Assembly: GCA_026225945.1 (NCBI GenBank)
Contig: JAMJFZ010000596.1
Span: 1,389,501 to 1,453,500, forward strand
Direction: 5' to 3'
Length of the DNA stretch: 64,000 nt
From: Cricetomys ansorgei
Taxonomy: Eukaryota > Chordata > Mammalia > Rodentia > Nesomyidae
Position numbers and translations under genes: made by a program. This document shows, piece after piece, positions 41,487-53,115 of the stretch. The first letter of the stretch is position 1. Each line of letters opens with the position of its first letter. The notes under the pieces are model-generated. The model made no database searches, had not been told where the DNA came from, and saw only the letters and a program-made list of their open reading frames with translations.

Positions 41487-41949
41487 GGACCGGACTGGCA
41501 AGATCATCAGTGAGAGTGCTCTGCCTGACTCCATGCAGGAAGACGCTGTCTTTGTTTTCTCTTGGGGAGAAGGGAAAGGAGTCAGGAAGTCATCCCCGAG
41601 GGGGCCCAGCAGTTCTGAGGTTTGTCTACCAGCCACTTCTCTGATGACACAGCATCATGCCACTTTTCCTGGGGAGACACTCTGAGTGCCTATTCGCCCC
41701 AGAAACAGCACAGTTAGACCAAAGAAGCCACTCCATCTGAGCCCAGTTTGGTGGAGCAATGAGTTTACTGGGTTCACCTGCAGAAACCTGGGTGAGGGTT
41801 ATTACAGGCGCATGGGGACCCTTGGGCAGCTGCATTGTGGAAAAGCCTACCCAGTGTCTCAAAAGTTCCTGAGAACTACTCTACTGGAGTCTCCTTCTGC
41901 AGCAGGCTTTAACTGCTTATATAATCTCAGGGAGAGGAAAGACCTCCCA
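41487..41949. other. unique DNA
   Basis: No recognised repeat; no exon evidence. Confidence 0.4.
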
Positions 41950-41967
41950 AGCCTCCCCTCCCTCCAC

Positions 41968-42150
41968 AAAGTGCTCCCTCTCTCTCTCTCTGTCTCTCTC
42001 TCTCTCTCTCTCTGCCTCTGTCTTTGTTTGTGTCTCTCTGTATCTGTCTCTCTGTGTCTCTCTGTGTATGTATCTGTCTGTCTGTCTATCTCTCTGCCTC
42101 TGTCTGTCTGTGTGTCTCTCTGTCTCTGTCTCTCTGTGTCTCTGTGTGTC
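41968..42150. repeat. (CT)n / (CTGT)n array
   Basis: CT dinucleotides with CTGT, CTTTGT and GTAT interruptions over about 180 bp. Confidence 0.95.
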
Positions 42151-42151
42151 A

Positions 42152-42395
42152 CCTTCTTTGTTATTTGAGGCAGGCTCTCATGTACCCCAGGCTACATTCA
42201 AACTATCCATGCAGCCAAAGATGATCTTGAACTCTGATCCTCCTGCCTCCACCTCTGCTGGGACCACGGGTGTAATCCACTTGCAGGCACTGTAATCCCA
42301 GTGAGCGCCACCACACTCAGTTTGTGGGATGCTGGGGATGGAATCTGACGTCATGTATGCTAAGCAAACTCGCTACCATTCTGCCCTTCTCGCTG
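42152..42395 (-). mobile_element. B4/RSINE-type SINE, antisense
   Basis: B1-like half (TTATTTGAGGCAGGCTCTCA, GATCCTCCTGCCTCCACCTC) followed by the ID-like head reversed (ATGCTGGGGATGGAATCTGA, ATGCTAAGCAAACTCGCTAC). Confidence 0.82.
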
Positions 42396-42815
42396 ACATT
42401 TCCACCCCAGGTTCACCTTGGCTGGACATTTGTCACTGCCCTGCTCCCATGCTGTCACTCCCGAGTACATTTATCAAAGGAGTACATTTTCCACCTAGAA
42501 CACTCAGAATCAGGACCAACGGGGAAGAACACTGTCGGATTAGGGATGACAGGGGCTCTGGGGCCACCTGGGAACGCAGAAAAGAGACTTCAAGAGAACA
42601 GGGTGGGAAGCAGGAGTGGGCTTCTGATCTCACCACCCTGAGTGGGTTCTGCTAAGCAGCAGGAAGGTCATGGCAGTGGGTGGTGTCCCAGCCTAAACCG
42701 CAGTGCAGCTCGGAGGATTCTTGCTTCCAGAAGATACCAGTACTGCTCACCGTCCCTGTGTACCTGGCCCGGGATGTCATCCAGCGTGGAGCCTCCTGCC
42801 CAAGATGGTAGATAT
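42396..42815. other. unique DNA
   Basis: Nothing recognised. Confidence 0.4.
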
Positions 42816-42838
42816 CTCTCTCTCCCTCTCTCTCTCTC

Positions 42839-42876
<38 letters not shown>

Positions 42877-43110
42877 ACATACATACACATAGACACACAT
42901 ACATACACGTACACACACACATACACACATACATACACACATACACACACGCATACACACATACACACTTACATACACATACACACATGTGTGCACACAC
43001 TTACACACATACACATGTTCACACATACACACATGTGCACACACATGTGCACATACACATACATGTGCACATACACACACATACACATGCACACACACAT
43101 ATACATGTGA
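42816..43110. repeat. (CT)n then (CA)n compound array
   Basis: CT run to 42843, then about 265 bp of CA with CATACATACAC and CACATGTGCACA blocks; the latter are self-complementary. Confidence 0.95.
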
Positions 43111-45190
43111 TGCGAGCTCATGTGTGCACATACACGGGCTGCCACACGTACAAACATATATGCATCACGTACGCGTGCCAAAGAAAGGGAAGGTACTCCA
43201 GAAATAGCTCATTGACTGAAAAGAGGAGACCAGAAGAGGAACCCAGGCTTCTTGGGCAGCTAAGAATTCACCTGCAGCCGCAGCTAGGTGCCAGTCCCTT
43301 CCCAGGGAGGAGCTGCTGGAGACTAGTGACTCCCGGACTCCCAGCCTCCCTACTGGGAGGACTGATGTCAGGACCAGCATCAGGCTGGCACCACTTCCAG
43401 GCAGTTGCTGTTCTGCATTCCTGGGAGAGTCCCTTCAGAAAGAGGAGGTTTTCCCCCTGCAGGGATGGGAGAGGCCAGCAGGAAAGAGAGCAACCCCTCA
43501 CTGCTTCAGCCCTCATGACTCCAGGGAAGGGGCCTCTCGGGATCGCCCTGGCAGCAGAGTCACATGCTGTTGTGGTCCTGAGGCAGACAGATGAGAGACA
43601 AATGAAAGGAACGATCCATCCGTGCATCTGTGCAGCTTCCTAAGAGGTGGCACCCTGCACCCGGCCCGGCCCGGCCCCCTTGGGACATGTCACAGTGCAA
43701 TGCCTGCCAGGTGCTCCCTCCCAGCATCCCTGTGGGTGGCTAGGCATCCCTGCTGGGGAGGGAAGGTTTGAAATCCTATAGACCAGGCCTCTGCCTTTCA
43801 CATAGCCCCAGGGCCCTTGGAGCTTTGTAGGAGGGTGGCCTGTGCTTCAGCAGGGCTGGTGGGCCTCGGGGCCTGCAGGCTTGCCAGGTGAAGATCCTCG
43901 GCTGGCCCTGTGAACGCCGCTGCCCCCGAGCAAGGCTTGTGAAGGGACCGGGACACACTGCATTTCCATTCAGGTCGGGGAACTCTCACCTGTGCGCCCC
44001 TCCCGGGAAGTCACAGCCAGCTGTCTGTCTCCATGGCATGCTCTCCCCTGCCTCAGAGCAGCCGCTGCCTGCCCCTCGGTTCCTCCTCCCCCAACCCGTG
44101 CTGGAACTCACAAGACTCAAGGAGCATTTGATGGGAACAGGAAAGGGCCGGCACACCTGGTCATCTTCAAGCTCCACCCCCTCCACATCAATCACGCCCA
44201 CCTTGTCATTGATCCAAATGAAAAGCAGCAACCCAGCTCCTGGGGCAACACTTTCTGCTTCCCAACGGACCCTCTCAGGCTGGCCCCACCCACCCTCCCC
44301 AAAGAGGAGGTGGGGTCAAGCCGCGTGGTTGTGCCTCTCATCAGCTCTGTGTCCAGCCTTTGTCTTCCCAGCATTCCCTGTGTTGAGCCCATGTTGGATA
44401 GGGGACAGGAGGATACCGAGCATGCGGGCTTGGCCCTCTGCCTGCTAGTTCAAGAACTACCCCGGACTCCTAGCATCCAGGTCCACGGTGCTGAGTAGAT
44501 GCAGACACGAGCTAAGAGGTCACCTCCTGTTCTACATGTTTCCTTGGCACATAGGAGAGGTCACAAGAATAAATCACCAAGGCCGAGGATGTCTGTGCGT
44601 CTCCATCGTCAGCCACACTTTAGGCTTTGGGTTCTTCAGACCCAGAGTTCTTCTGTCTCTCCCAGAAATGTCCTCTGTTTCAAGGGCTCTGATGCCCTCT
44701 GCACATGAGGGAAGCCAACAACCTATGAAGCCTCAAGCAGTCTACGTATCTAAGAACACACAGTCTGGTGGGCAAGGAGACGAGGTTATAAACAAGGCAT
44801 CCCTACAAGGTCACGTCCTCTGATCACCACTGGTCAGCAGGAAGCCGAGATATACGAAGGTGAAAGGCAGCTCAGAATACGGAATCCGAATTCGTGAGTA
44901 TTAATGCTCTCTATAAAATACTGCCTTTCAAATCGGACTGCCAGGCTTTCAGACCCGTGAAGGATAAGGTGCGCGTTCAGCAGTTACATGACAAGCAGAG
45001 TGGGCTGTATCGGCAGCAGGTGGGCTGTGTGCCATCTCAGACGCCGCGAAGCTCTGCTTGCCTCTTGTGGGTATCACTCCGGTTCACACTTCAGAGACCA
45101 GAAGGGACTGGTCCTTGCTCAACTCCTTCCACTTCAAGAGAAAGGGTGAGAGCCTCTGTGAGTGGCAGCGGAGTCCTCACACCTGCTTAG
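43111..45190. other. unique DNA, about 2 kb, no gene seen
   Basis: GC-rich, with a (GGCCC)n-like patch at 43661-43677. Open frames of up to 186 codons (43888-44448) overlap others of similar length in different frames, with no domain, signal or splice support. The largest repeat-poor stretch in the right half. Confidence 0.4.
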
Positions 45191-45370
45191 CAGGAGGCTC
45201 CTTAAACAGCATCCAGAGGCTAGCTCCATGCTCCACGCCTTCAGGAAAAAATGAAACTAGCTGGCGAGAGGCTCGGGCTTGAGAGCACTGCTGCTCTTGC
45301 ACAGGGCTGGCGTGCGGGTCCCAGCACCCATGCGGTGGCTCACAACCGCCTGTAACGTCCCAGGGAATCC
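45191..45370 (+). mobile_element. B2-type SINE
   Basis: CTGGCGAGAGGCTCGGGCTT, GAGAGCACTGCTGCTCTTGC, GGTGGCTCACAACCGCCTGT and GTCCCAGGGAATCCTATGCC from about 45260; the first 70 bp are unique lead-in. The 3' part has expanded into the tandem array that follows. Confidence 0.85.
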
Positions 45371-45585
45371 TATGCCCTCTCTGGTCTCCGTGGGAACCAG
45401 ACACACGTGTGGTGATGCCCTCTCTGGTCTCCGTGGGAACCAGACACTCGTGTGGCGATGCCCTCTCTGGTCTCCGTGGGAACCAGACACACGTGTGGTG
45501 ATGCCCTCTCTGGTCTCCGTGGGAACCAGACACTCGTGTGGCGATGCCCTCTCTGGTCTCCGTGGGAACCAGGCACTCATGCGAT
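45371..45585 (+). repeat. 43-bp minisatellite, five units, inside a B2
   Basis: Units start at 45371, 45414, 45457, 45500 and 45543. Units 1 and 3 carry ACACACGTGTGGT, units 2 and 4 ACACTCGTGTGGC, so an 86-bp dimer was duplicated; unit 5 is diverged and joins the normal B2 tail (AAATGCAGG then A-rich). Confidence 0.95.
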
Positions 45586-45994
45586 GTGATGAATTTACAT
45601 AAATGCAGGTGAAACAAACTCAGACATAAGTAAAAATAATAAACTTGAAAAAAATTAAAAGAAAAAAATCCAAGTAGAATAGATGGAGATTGGGAGGTCG
45701 CCTTGGTAAGCCGCGTACCCCTCCTCAGTGACACTCTGACGAGAGCCAGCTCCTGTCTCCTCAGGTGACCACACTGACAACAGTTCCTGGCATTCCTCAG
45801 GTGTGGCGCTTGGACGACTGTCTGCCTCTGGAGAGACCCGCCCACTGGGTAACATGCCAAAGCCTCTGCATGGTAGACATGACACATGCACTCAACTAAT
45901 TTTACCAAACTTCCCATCTACAGAGGTAAACTGAGGACAGCCTTCCTATAACCGGGTGCAATTTCCCCTAAGACTAAGCTCTTAGGGTTAGGGT
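45586..45994. other. B2 tail then unique DNA
   Basis: A-rich B2 tail to about 45670, then unique sequence. TTAGGGTTAGGG at 45982-45993 immediately precedes the ORR1 LTR. Confidence 0.5.
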
Positions 45995-46365
45995 GGTGGT
46001 TTCAATGAGAATGGCCCCCAGAGGCTCAGATATTTGAATGCTTAGTCACCAGGGAGTGGAACTGTTAGGAAGGATTAGAAGGATCAGGAGTGTGGCCTTG
46101 TAGGAAGAGGCGTGTCCCTGGGCGTGGGCTGCGGGATTTCAAAAGGCCAAACCAGGCCCACATTCTGCCTCTGCCTGCAGTCAGGATGTGGCTCTCAGCT
46201 ACCCCTCCAACACCCAGCCTTCCCACCGGCAGCCAGGCTCCCCACCATGGCCATAATGGACTGAGCCTCTGAGACTGTAAGCGAGCCCCCAGTTAAATGC
46301 TTTTCTTTATGGGAGTTGAGTTGGTCAAGGTGTCTCTTTGCAGCTATAGAACAGTGACTAAGGCA
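45995..46365 (+). mobile_element. ORR1-type MaLR LTR, sense
   Basis: GGTGGTTTCAATGAGAATGG, CTCAGATATTTGAATGCTTA, AGTGTGGCCTTGTAGGAAG, GGACTGAGCCTCTGAGACTG, CAGTTAAATGCTTTTC and the end ACAGTGACTAAGGCA. Nearly full length. Confidence 0.88.
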
Positions 46366-46814
46366 AACAGGTCACAACAATAGCACATTCACAGGAGTGA
46401 GCCCGGGTGTGTCCTTCCAGAGGCCACAGTGACACAAGGGTTTTAGTCTGGTTTAGCTGGGAGGTGAGCCCAGGATTTGGGGAGGGGGTGAGGAAGAGAG
46501 ATGGAGGGGTGTTCCCACTAGGACTTCTAGATTGCAGCCCCACTGGGCACCTCTGGAGAAGCATCCAGGCATGTCAACCCCTGCCCTGTGGCCAAGGATA
46601 GCCATGACAAAATGGTAAGCTGACTAAAAGCGTTACCCAGCTGTTCATATAGCTCTTACTGCATGATATGCGAGCTTCGTGGGTGACAGTGCTGTGTAGC
46701 AGTGTCAAAGTTCACACCACACTTGAGCTTTGTGCCAACTCTGGCAGCAGAGACAGGGCCCACCAATTCCTGAGTACTGTTATACTATTTAGTGTTTTCT
46801 AATATTCATTTATG
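46366..46814. other. unique DNA
   Basis: Nothing recognised. Confidence 0.4.
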
Positions 46815-47092
46815 CATTGGTATGTATGTGTGTGCACGTGTGCCTGTGTGCGTGTGCCTGTGTGTGCATGTGCCTGTGTGTACAAGTGCCTGTGTGCACA
46901 TGTGCAAGTGTGTGTGCTTGTGCCTGTGTGTACATGTGCTTGTGTGTACAGGTGCCTGTGTGCACATGTGCAAGTGTGTGTGCTTGTGCCTGTGTGTACA
47001 TGTGCATGTGTATGTATGTACATGTGCTTGTGTGCACATGTGCATGTGTGTGTACTTGTGTCTGTGTGTACATGTGCCTGTGTGCACATGTA
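46815..47092. repeat. GT-rich minisatellite with 66-bp higher-order unit
   Basis: TGTGCCTGTGTG phrases throughout. A block beginning GTGCCTGTGTGCACATGTGC repeats at 46886 and 46952, 66 bp apart, with near identity. Confidence 0.92.
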
Positions 47093-48204
47093 ATCTTTGG
47101 GAACATTGGTTCTTTACTACTTCTGGCTGCCTCTGAGTTAGGGTTAGGGCTGTGCATATGCCTGTGGCCAGAGAGAACCCTAAGGCAGAAAGTTCACAGA
47201 CATAGAGTGGGAATCCCTCGCTGAAGGACAAAGGCTGAACGCAATCACAAGGTGCCCAGTTCAGTCCAAAAATCCATCTTTGCCGAAATATGGCTGTGAG
47301 CATGACACAGGGATAAGAAGCCTCTTCTTCCTCCGCTATTGGCCGCTGTCCTGTCAAAAAGCATTGCTATAGTCTGTCATGCTATGAAGACTCTGCCTTC
47401 TGGTTCAACTCAACATGGAGCCTTTTTCTCCTTGAAGATCAAAGCTCAGATCCTTTGAAGTGACTGATGGTTCTAGGGAGATGACTTTAAAAATGTTACC
47501 TCCTAAATACGAGAGCAACTCTCTGCATCCCTGTCACCCAGGGAAACGGAGAGCAGGGTGTCTTTATGATGACATTGCGTGATAGGATGTTGGAGCAGCT
47601 GGTTTATGGTTCAGCCTCCCTTAAAGCAGTTTTGAATAAAGGCGTTAATCCTAAAACGTTATTCAAACATCAGATTAGCCCCTGTGATAGGCCAAGGTGA
47701 CCCGGCCAGTTGTCACAGAGAATCCTGAAAGCAAAAAATTCAGGTTTACCACCAGGCCGCTCTCTGCTCTTTTCTCCGGGAAGTGTTTATATATTTATTT
47801 ACCTATGCCTTGCCAGATTATTTTTAAAAAGTCTAATAGTTTACAGAACCATGAACACGAGTTCATATGACGTCAGAGAGAAGGCAGGGGGAGGGGCAAG
47901 GGAGCAGGGGGGCCAGGGTGAGGCTCACGGCCTCGTGTAGTTGACAGAGATGACAGGTCAGAGCAGACATTCCAGGGCTAGGGGGACACACACACCACGG
48001 CCATCCAGGAACACCACAGGCAGCACACAAAAAGCATCAGCAAAGGGTAGGAGGGAGTTTGAAGGTGGCCCAACCTTGGGAATTCCAATTCCTGCAAAGC
48101 TGGGTCACTAATTTCCAAAGCAAGCTGGCCATGTGGTATACACGGAGAGTTTTAAAGCGTGGGAAAAAACGCGTGTGCGCACACGTGCGTATGTGTGCAT
48201 ATGA
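47093..48204. other. unique DNA with a conserved-looking core
   Basis: Repeat-free for about 1.1 kb. The core 47560-47880 holds GGCGTTAATCC, AACGTTATTC, CAGATTAGCCCC, GTTTATATATTTATTTACC and a CRE-like TGACGTCA at 47870, suggestive of an enhancer. TTAGGGTTAGGG occurs at 47138. Confidence 0.4.
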
Positions 48205-48423
48205 TCATACCACCCCATGCATCCGTCCAATCAAATCCCCAACAGAAGCAGTACATGGAAGGGATGGCTTGTTTTGGCTCACAGTTTGGGGGTACAGTCC
48301 TCGTGGTGGGGGGCTGTCTTCCTTCCTCAGGTAAGTCTCTCTGGAAACACTCTCACAGATGTGCCCAGATGTGTGTCTTCTAGGCGATTGTAAGTTCAAT
48401 GAGGTTGATAGTGAATATTAGCC
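48205..48423 (-). mobile_element. MaLR LTR, antisense, partial
   Basis: CCCAACAGAAGCAGTACATG, GGCTTGTTTTGGCTCACAGT, CTCTCTGGAAACACTCTCAC and GTGTGTCTTCTAGGCGATTG. Confidence 0.65.
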
Positions 48424-48449
48424 ACACACACACACACACACACACACTT
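48424..48449. repeat. (CA)n microsatellite
   Basis: Thirteen CA units at the end of the antisense LTR. Confidence 0.95.
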
Positions 48450-49148
48450 GAATTTAGAACCACACTGTGCATGTTTAAAGTGTAAAGAGGTGTGCTAATA
48501 ATGACAACCACACAGTAAAGACAAGAACAACCTCGGGGGGCAGCGGGGGTTCCCGCGGAGACTTCATCCTTATCGGTAAAGTTATTCTGTGCTGGTTTTC
48601 AGACTCGTGGGATTGCTCCTTCTGGGACCTTCCGGTGAGGCAGAGCACGTTTCACCTTGACTGCTAAAGAGGTGCGAACAGGTAAACTGACCTCAGTATC
48701 GCAGTCCTGAGGAAAGCTGACAGAACTAATATGCGGATTGGAGGGGAAGCCAACAAGACCTGCACGGGAAGAGAGAGAGAGAGGGAGAGAAGGAGAAAGA
48801 TCTAAGCAAGGTTTCCGGGGCAGGAGGTGCCGGGTGGTGGGGCGGGGTGTGTGAAGGGGCCGGACAGCACAGAGCACACCCAGACACCAGATTCTTAGCA
48901 CAAAGGAGGTGTATTTACCCCAGAGCGACAAGGGGCAGGGGACATGGTGGGGGAGGATAGGGAAAAGGGGTATGTGCTCCAGAGGCAGAGGGACTGCCGG
49001 CAGCCAGTAGGCAAATGGTGGGTCATTAAGGGTCCTAGGCGGGAAGAGAAGAAGGGGAGCTACAGACGGAGAAGGCTGGGGTGGAGGAGAACAAAGGAGA
49101 GGAAATGTGGGGGAGTTTTGGAGGGGGCACTGTGGAGGGATTTCTCTG
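48450..49148. other. unassigned DNA, purine-rich
   Basis: A (GA)n spot lies at 48770-48796. The part 48800-49060 is GC- and purine-rich and could be an LTR of unknown class, but no termini are visible. Confidence 0.35.
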
Positions 49149-49161
49149 TCCCTCCCTCCCT

Positions 49162-49192
<31 letters not shown>

Positions 49193-49199
49193 CCTCCGT

Positions 49200-49256
<57 letters not shown>
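49149..49256. repeat. (CCCT)n/(CT)n then (GT)n
   Basis: CCCT and CT run to 49196, then about 27 GT units, ending at GTCTGG. Confidence 0.95.
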
Positions 49257-50318
49257 TGGAACTTAACGTACGTCTGGCTGAATTTTCATGACCCATCAGC
49301 ATCTTGGGGTGACGTGGGGAACGTACTGACAGTGAGAGACTGGTAACTAGTGATTCCCTCTGGACTCGGGAAAACCGGGGTGTCCGGTAGACAAGTAAGC
49401 GAAGACACCGGGTAGGAGTTTGACCGCTGTGTACTGACACACAAAGCTCTCTCAAACATACTTGTCACAGAGAAAAGAAGGTTTAGGAACATTCTGTTTC
49501 CTCTGACCGCACGTGGGTGAAGGGGTCGCTGTGAACATGGGTCACTGTGGGTAACTGTTGAACAGGAAGGTTGTGGTGCTCATCTGCTGCATACACGGGC
49601 CGCCTTGGAGGAGAGGGCCCGTGGCTGTCTTCTGACTGCTCTGTAGCAAGAGCTTACCCCGGCATCACCATATAATGCAATGTTCCTGCAAACCCGAGGC
49701 ACTGGTGGACAGCAGAGATTTCCCACAAGACAACCCTCAAGACCCATGCCAGATACCGAATCCGTGACCTCCCTATCACGGAACCGCCCGGGCCAGACCA
49801 ACAAGGCAGGCAGCTGTTCATGTTTAACATTCTGTCCCCTGGCCTTGCCTGAGCGAATTACGACTTTTCCTGCTCTGCCCTGGAGAGAGGGAGGCCCTGG
49901 CACCTCTGCCTGGGTTCACTCCGACATCTCTTTTCTTCTCTGTTCCCGCTTGGCTCCGTAAACCCGTGAGCTGAGCAAGCACTTCTGCATTCAGACACAG
50001 GCTGCCGGCCTGTAAAGTGTGAACTTCCTCTTTGACTGCAAAACAAAACACTGTCTGTTGTTTTGCCTAGAACTGGGCTAACAGGGTGGTTGGACTGGGA
50101 GCCCCTGAGGGAATGGAGGTAGATTTGGAAGTTTTGCAAGCAGGATCACAACTGCATGCCAGTTGCACTCAGCTCTGGCCTGGTGACAGTCCTCTCCTTT
50201 GTTCTGTGCCTGCTTCTCTCTCTGGCTGATCTGTGAGCCGGACTCCTGGATTCACTCCCTGTTACCTTGTGCCTCTGAGTTCCAATGTGCTGGAGAGCTA
50301 CAGCATGTATATATGTAG
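49257..50318. other. unique DNA, no gene seen
   Basis: About 1.06 kb without recognised repeats. Scattered CpGs near 49740-49800. No coding evidence. Confidence 0.4.
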
Positions 50319-50398
50319 AGACAGATAGACAGACAGACAGACAGACAGATAGAGAGGTAGAGAGGTAGAGATGATATATAGATATAGATATACAGATC
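50319..50398. repeat. (CAGA)n / (GATA)-rich array
   Basis: CAGA and TAGA tetramers, then AGAGGT triplets and ATATAGAT. Confidence 0.92.
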
Positions 50399-50436
50399 TA
50401 CTATCTGAGTATAGATACCAGACTCCCATTTTGTGT

Positions 50437-51010
50437 TCCGTTTTTTTTTTTTTTGTTGTTGTTGTTGCTTTATTTCTTATCTTTAAAAACATCATTTTAT
50501 TAGTTCTTTGAGAATGTCCTACATGTTTTGATCATGTTCACCCTCCCTCCTCGAACTCTCCCCTTCTTGCTGGGCTCTGTGCCTTCTCCAACCCCAGCAA
50601 GGCCAGTCTGTGCTGCCCAGATGTTCTTGGGTGTGTGCTCCTTCCGCAGGAGCACGGTTGACTTATTATGGGCTGTATGTTTAGAGAAAACTGACCCTTC
50701 CTCTCCGGCCGCCAACAATTGCTGGCTGTCACTTCAGTTGGGGTGGAATGTTGTGCCCACCCCTCTCCCCACGCTGGGATTTGGTCCGGATTGGGCTTGT
50801 ATGGGTGGCGTGTGTGATGTCACCTCTGAGACTTCAGCTGCCCTGCCGTGTCCTTGGAGTCAGCCCCCACCTCTGCCCTCACACTCTTTCTGCCCCTTCT
50901 GCAACGTCTCTGAGCCCTGGGAGGAGAGCGTCCATGTGTATGTTCTGTTTCAGGCTGAACGTTCTGCAGCCTCTTAGTCTCTGTACCCTCAGCCATCTAT
51001 TTTGCTATCC
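50437..51010 (-). mobile_element. L1 3' UTR, antisense
   Basis: Starts with poly(T) and GTTGTTGTTGTTGC (the reversed tail), then TTTATTAGTTCTTTGAGAAT, GTTTTGATCATGTTCACCCT, AGAGAAAACTGACCCTTCCT, CCCACGCTGGGATTTGGTCC and CTGAGCCCTGGGAGGAGAGC. This is the ordered reverse complement of a rodent Lx-type L1 3' UTR, including the tail, so the 3' insertion end is intact. Confidence 0.9.
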
Positions 51011-53032
51011 CCAAATTAGTAGCTGCAAATAGCCACAGACGTAAGCCCTCTAGGCTGGAGTTAATGAGATAATCAATCTGGTGTCAGCTGGTTTCCATAA
51101 GAACTTGCAGGCAATGCAATCCACTGGGGGGGGGGGCTCCTCTTGGGGGATGAGTCTGTGACCGTCCAGGTGACAGGAATGTCTTGGACAGATACCTTTC
51201 CCCCTCCAGCAGTCTGGCCTGGGCAGTTTCACATATGGCAGCTGCTGTGTAGTCTGCCCTACAGAGAGGGGATTCACTCCAGTTACACGGGCGTTGTGAC
51301 CAGGACTCCACTCCCCGACAGAGCCAGGATCAAGAGTCTTTTGAAGGTGATGAAACAAATACACCTGCAAATCCAAGCTGCCCACAAGGTCCAGATAGTA
51401 ATAATCGAGACCTCTCGCGGGCCTCAGCTTCTTGCCTAAATCCAAAGGTTTTGAGAAACATGGTGGACAAATGGCACACCTGCCCTTTGGATGCGTCCTG
51501 TTAGCCTTTCCTGTCCCTCCAATGCCGACTTCCAGATTTCCCGCAGGTCTAGAGCCCCTCCTCAAAGAGCAGGGGGAGGAGAGCGGAACTGTCAGGAGCC
51601 AGCTGGTGGAGGCCTGTTAGGGTTTGTCAAGGAGGAGAGGAGACAGGATTTGGGAATGAGGCACTGGATCAAGTGTCTTGTCCTTTCCTTTTGCTCTATC
51701 CTGATAGGAACCACAAATAAGCCAGGAGTTCCCCGGTGCGTGCCCAGCAGCAGCGGGCTGTGGGAGGCAGCAACTGGGAGCAGCAGCTGGGACCTTCTAG
51801 TGTTACAGCTCTCCGGCGGCTCAGGTCCTGAGACCCTTAGCTGGCTAGCACCGGCTCTGGTGTAGGCACAGGGAGGCAGGGCTCAGGTATCCTGAGTCCC
51901 CAGCAGTGTTGCTGTTCCTGAGCCTGCAGCGTCTGAGACCCTCAAGCCTCGGATGTCTGCTGGCTCTCTGTGACCACGGCCTGCGATCCTCCTTCCTGGC
52001 TCTTCATGGACCTCCGTCCTGCACAGCTCCACCACCTCCGCCGTCCTCACCAAGGGATGCTGCCGAAGTGTTCCATGTCTCCTTCAGCTGTCGAGCAGCT
52101 GGCTCTCTTGCTGCTTCTGCAGTTCAGCCTGCTGCCTCTGCCGCTTGCTTCTCCTGTCGTCAGCCTGCCGTACGTACTAAGACTAGGCAAGAAAAGAAAC
52201 CAAGAAGGACAGAGAAGCCTTTTATTTGGCCTCATGCTACAACACCAGGCGAGTCCACACGGTAGAATGTCTCCCACAGACTCACCAAACGAGCTAAACA
52301 GCTGCTACACAGCTGGAGAAGAGGTGCTGGCTCTAATCTCAACTACAGGTCACGCCAGTCTCTTCTAGGCCACCAGGAAAGTGTAGTCCCTTCAGTCTAC
52401 CTGGAAATGGTCGCAGGGTCATCTGGAATCCAGTGAAGCTTAGATAACAGTCTGACACAACAGTCCAGACCGGTCCTGGCTGAGCTCTGCATTCAGGAGC
52501 CACGTCAACGGGCTGTGACCGCCGTATGGTTTTCTCAAGGTATCTGCGAAGTGTGCAGAATGGCCAGTGCTAACCTAAGACTAATCCGGCTGGAACTCTG
52601 ACCACCTGTTTGCTCAAGCGAGCCAGACAGCAAGGGAGAGCCCATCAGCCGCCAATTAGGGAATCAATGGCCCCCTCCCCACCCACAGTCCTTGCTTACT
52701 GGAAAGTGAGCCGCAGAATGTGCGCTTACGATGAGCCGTAAGGGACTCGTCTTGATTTCAGTGATTTTAATGGCGCTCCAACACCTGCGCAGTGATCAAG
52801 AGGATCACCTGTCTGGATCCCCAGAATCCAATTTGCAGAAGTGCCTGGTTTTAAATCACAGCCAATTCACGCTAAGCCCTGCACCGGCGTTGGTGCTGCT
52901 GCAGGAACAAAAAGACATTCCTGCGGTCTTCTGAATGTTTGTGGGCCCACGGGGCGCCAGAGAGACACCTGGTAGGATGGGAGGTGCATGGCCAGTCACC
53001 AAGCAGAAGAGAGAATGGAGGTGAAGTTTCTG
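51011..53032. other. unassigned DNA, about 2 kb
   Basis: 51011-51740 is unique with a G run of 10 at 51126. 51740-52360 has many CTG/CAG-rich motifs and TTTTATTTGG near 52219, which reversed gives CCAAATAAAA, so an antisense LTR or leader is possible but unproven. 52360-53032 is unique. No exon supported. Confidence 0.35.
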
Positions 53033-53115
53033 AGTCCCACCCGACTGAGGCAGGAGGATCACAAGTTTGGGGCCCCGCCTGGGATACGTAGTGAGATTCA
53101 TAGAGAGCAGAAGAC
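53033..53115 (+). mobile_element. B1 fragment, old
   Basis: CGACTGAGGCAGGAGGATCA, CAAGTTTGGGGCC and GCCTGGGATACGTAGTGAGA: middle part of a diverged B1. Confidence 0.65.

Noticed and set aside
43888..44448. 186-codon frame in the GC-rich 43-45 kb region
   Set aside because: Overlaps equally long frames in other phases, with no signal, domain, Kozak or splice support.
45177..45917. 246-codon minus-strand frame
   Set aside because: Spans a B2 SINE and its 43-bp array; no recognisable domain.
45982..47149. Two TTAGGGTTAGGG dodecamers (45982, 47138) as an interstitial telomere
   Set aside because: Only two repeats each and not in an array; insufficient for a telomeric remnant or a subtelomere claim.
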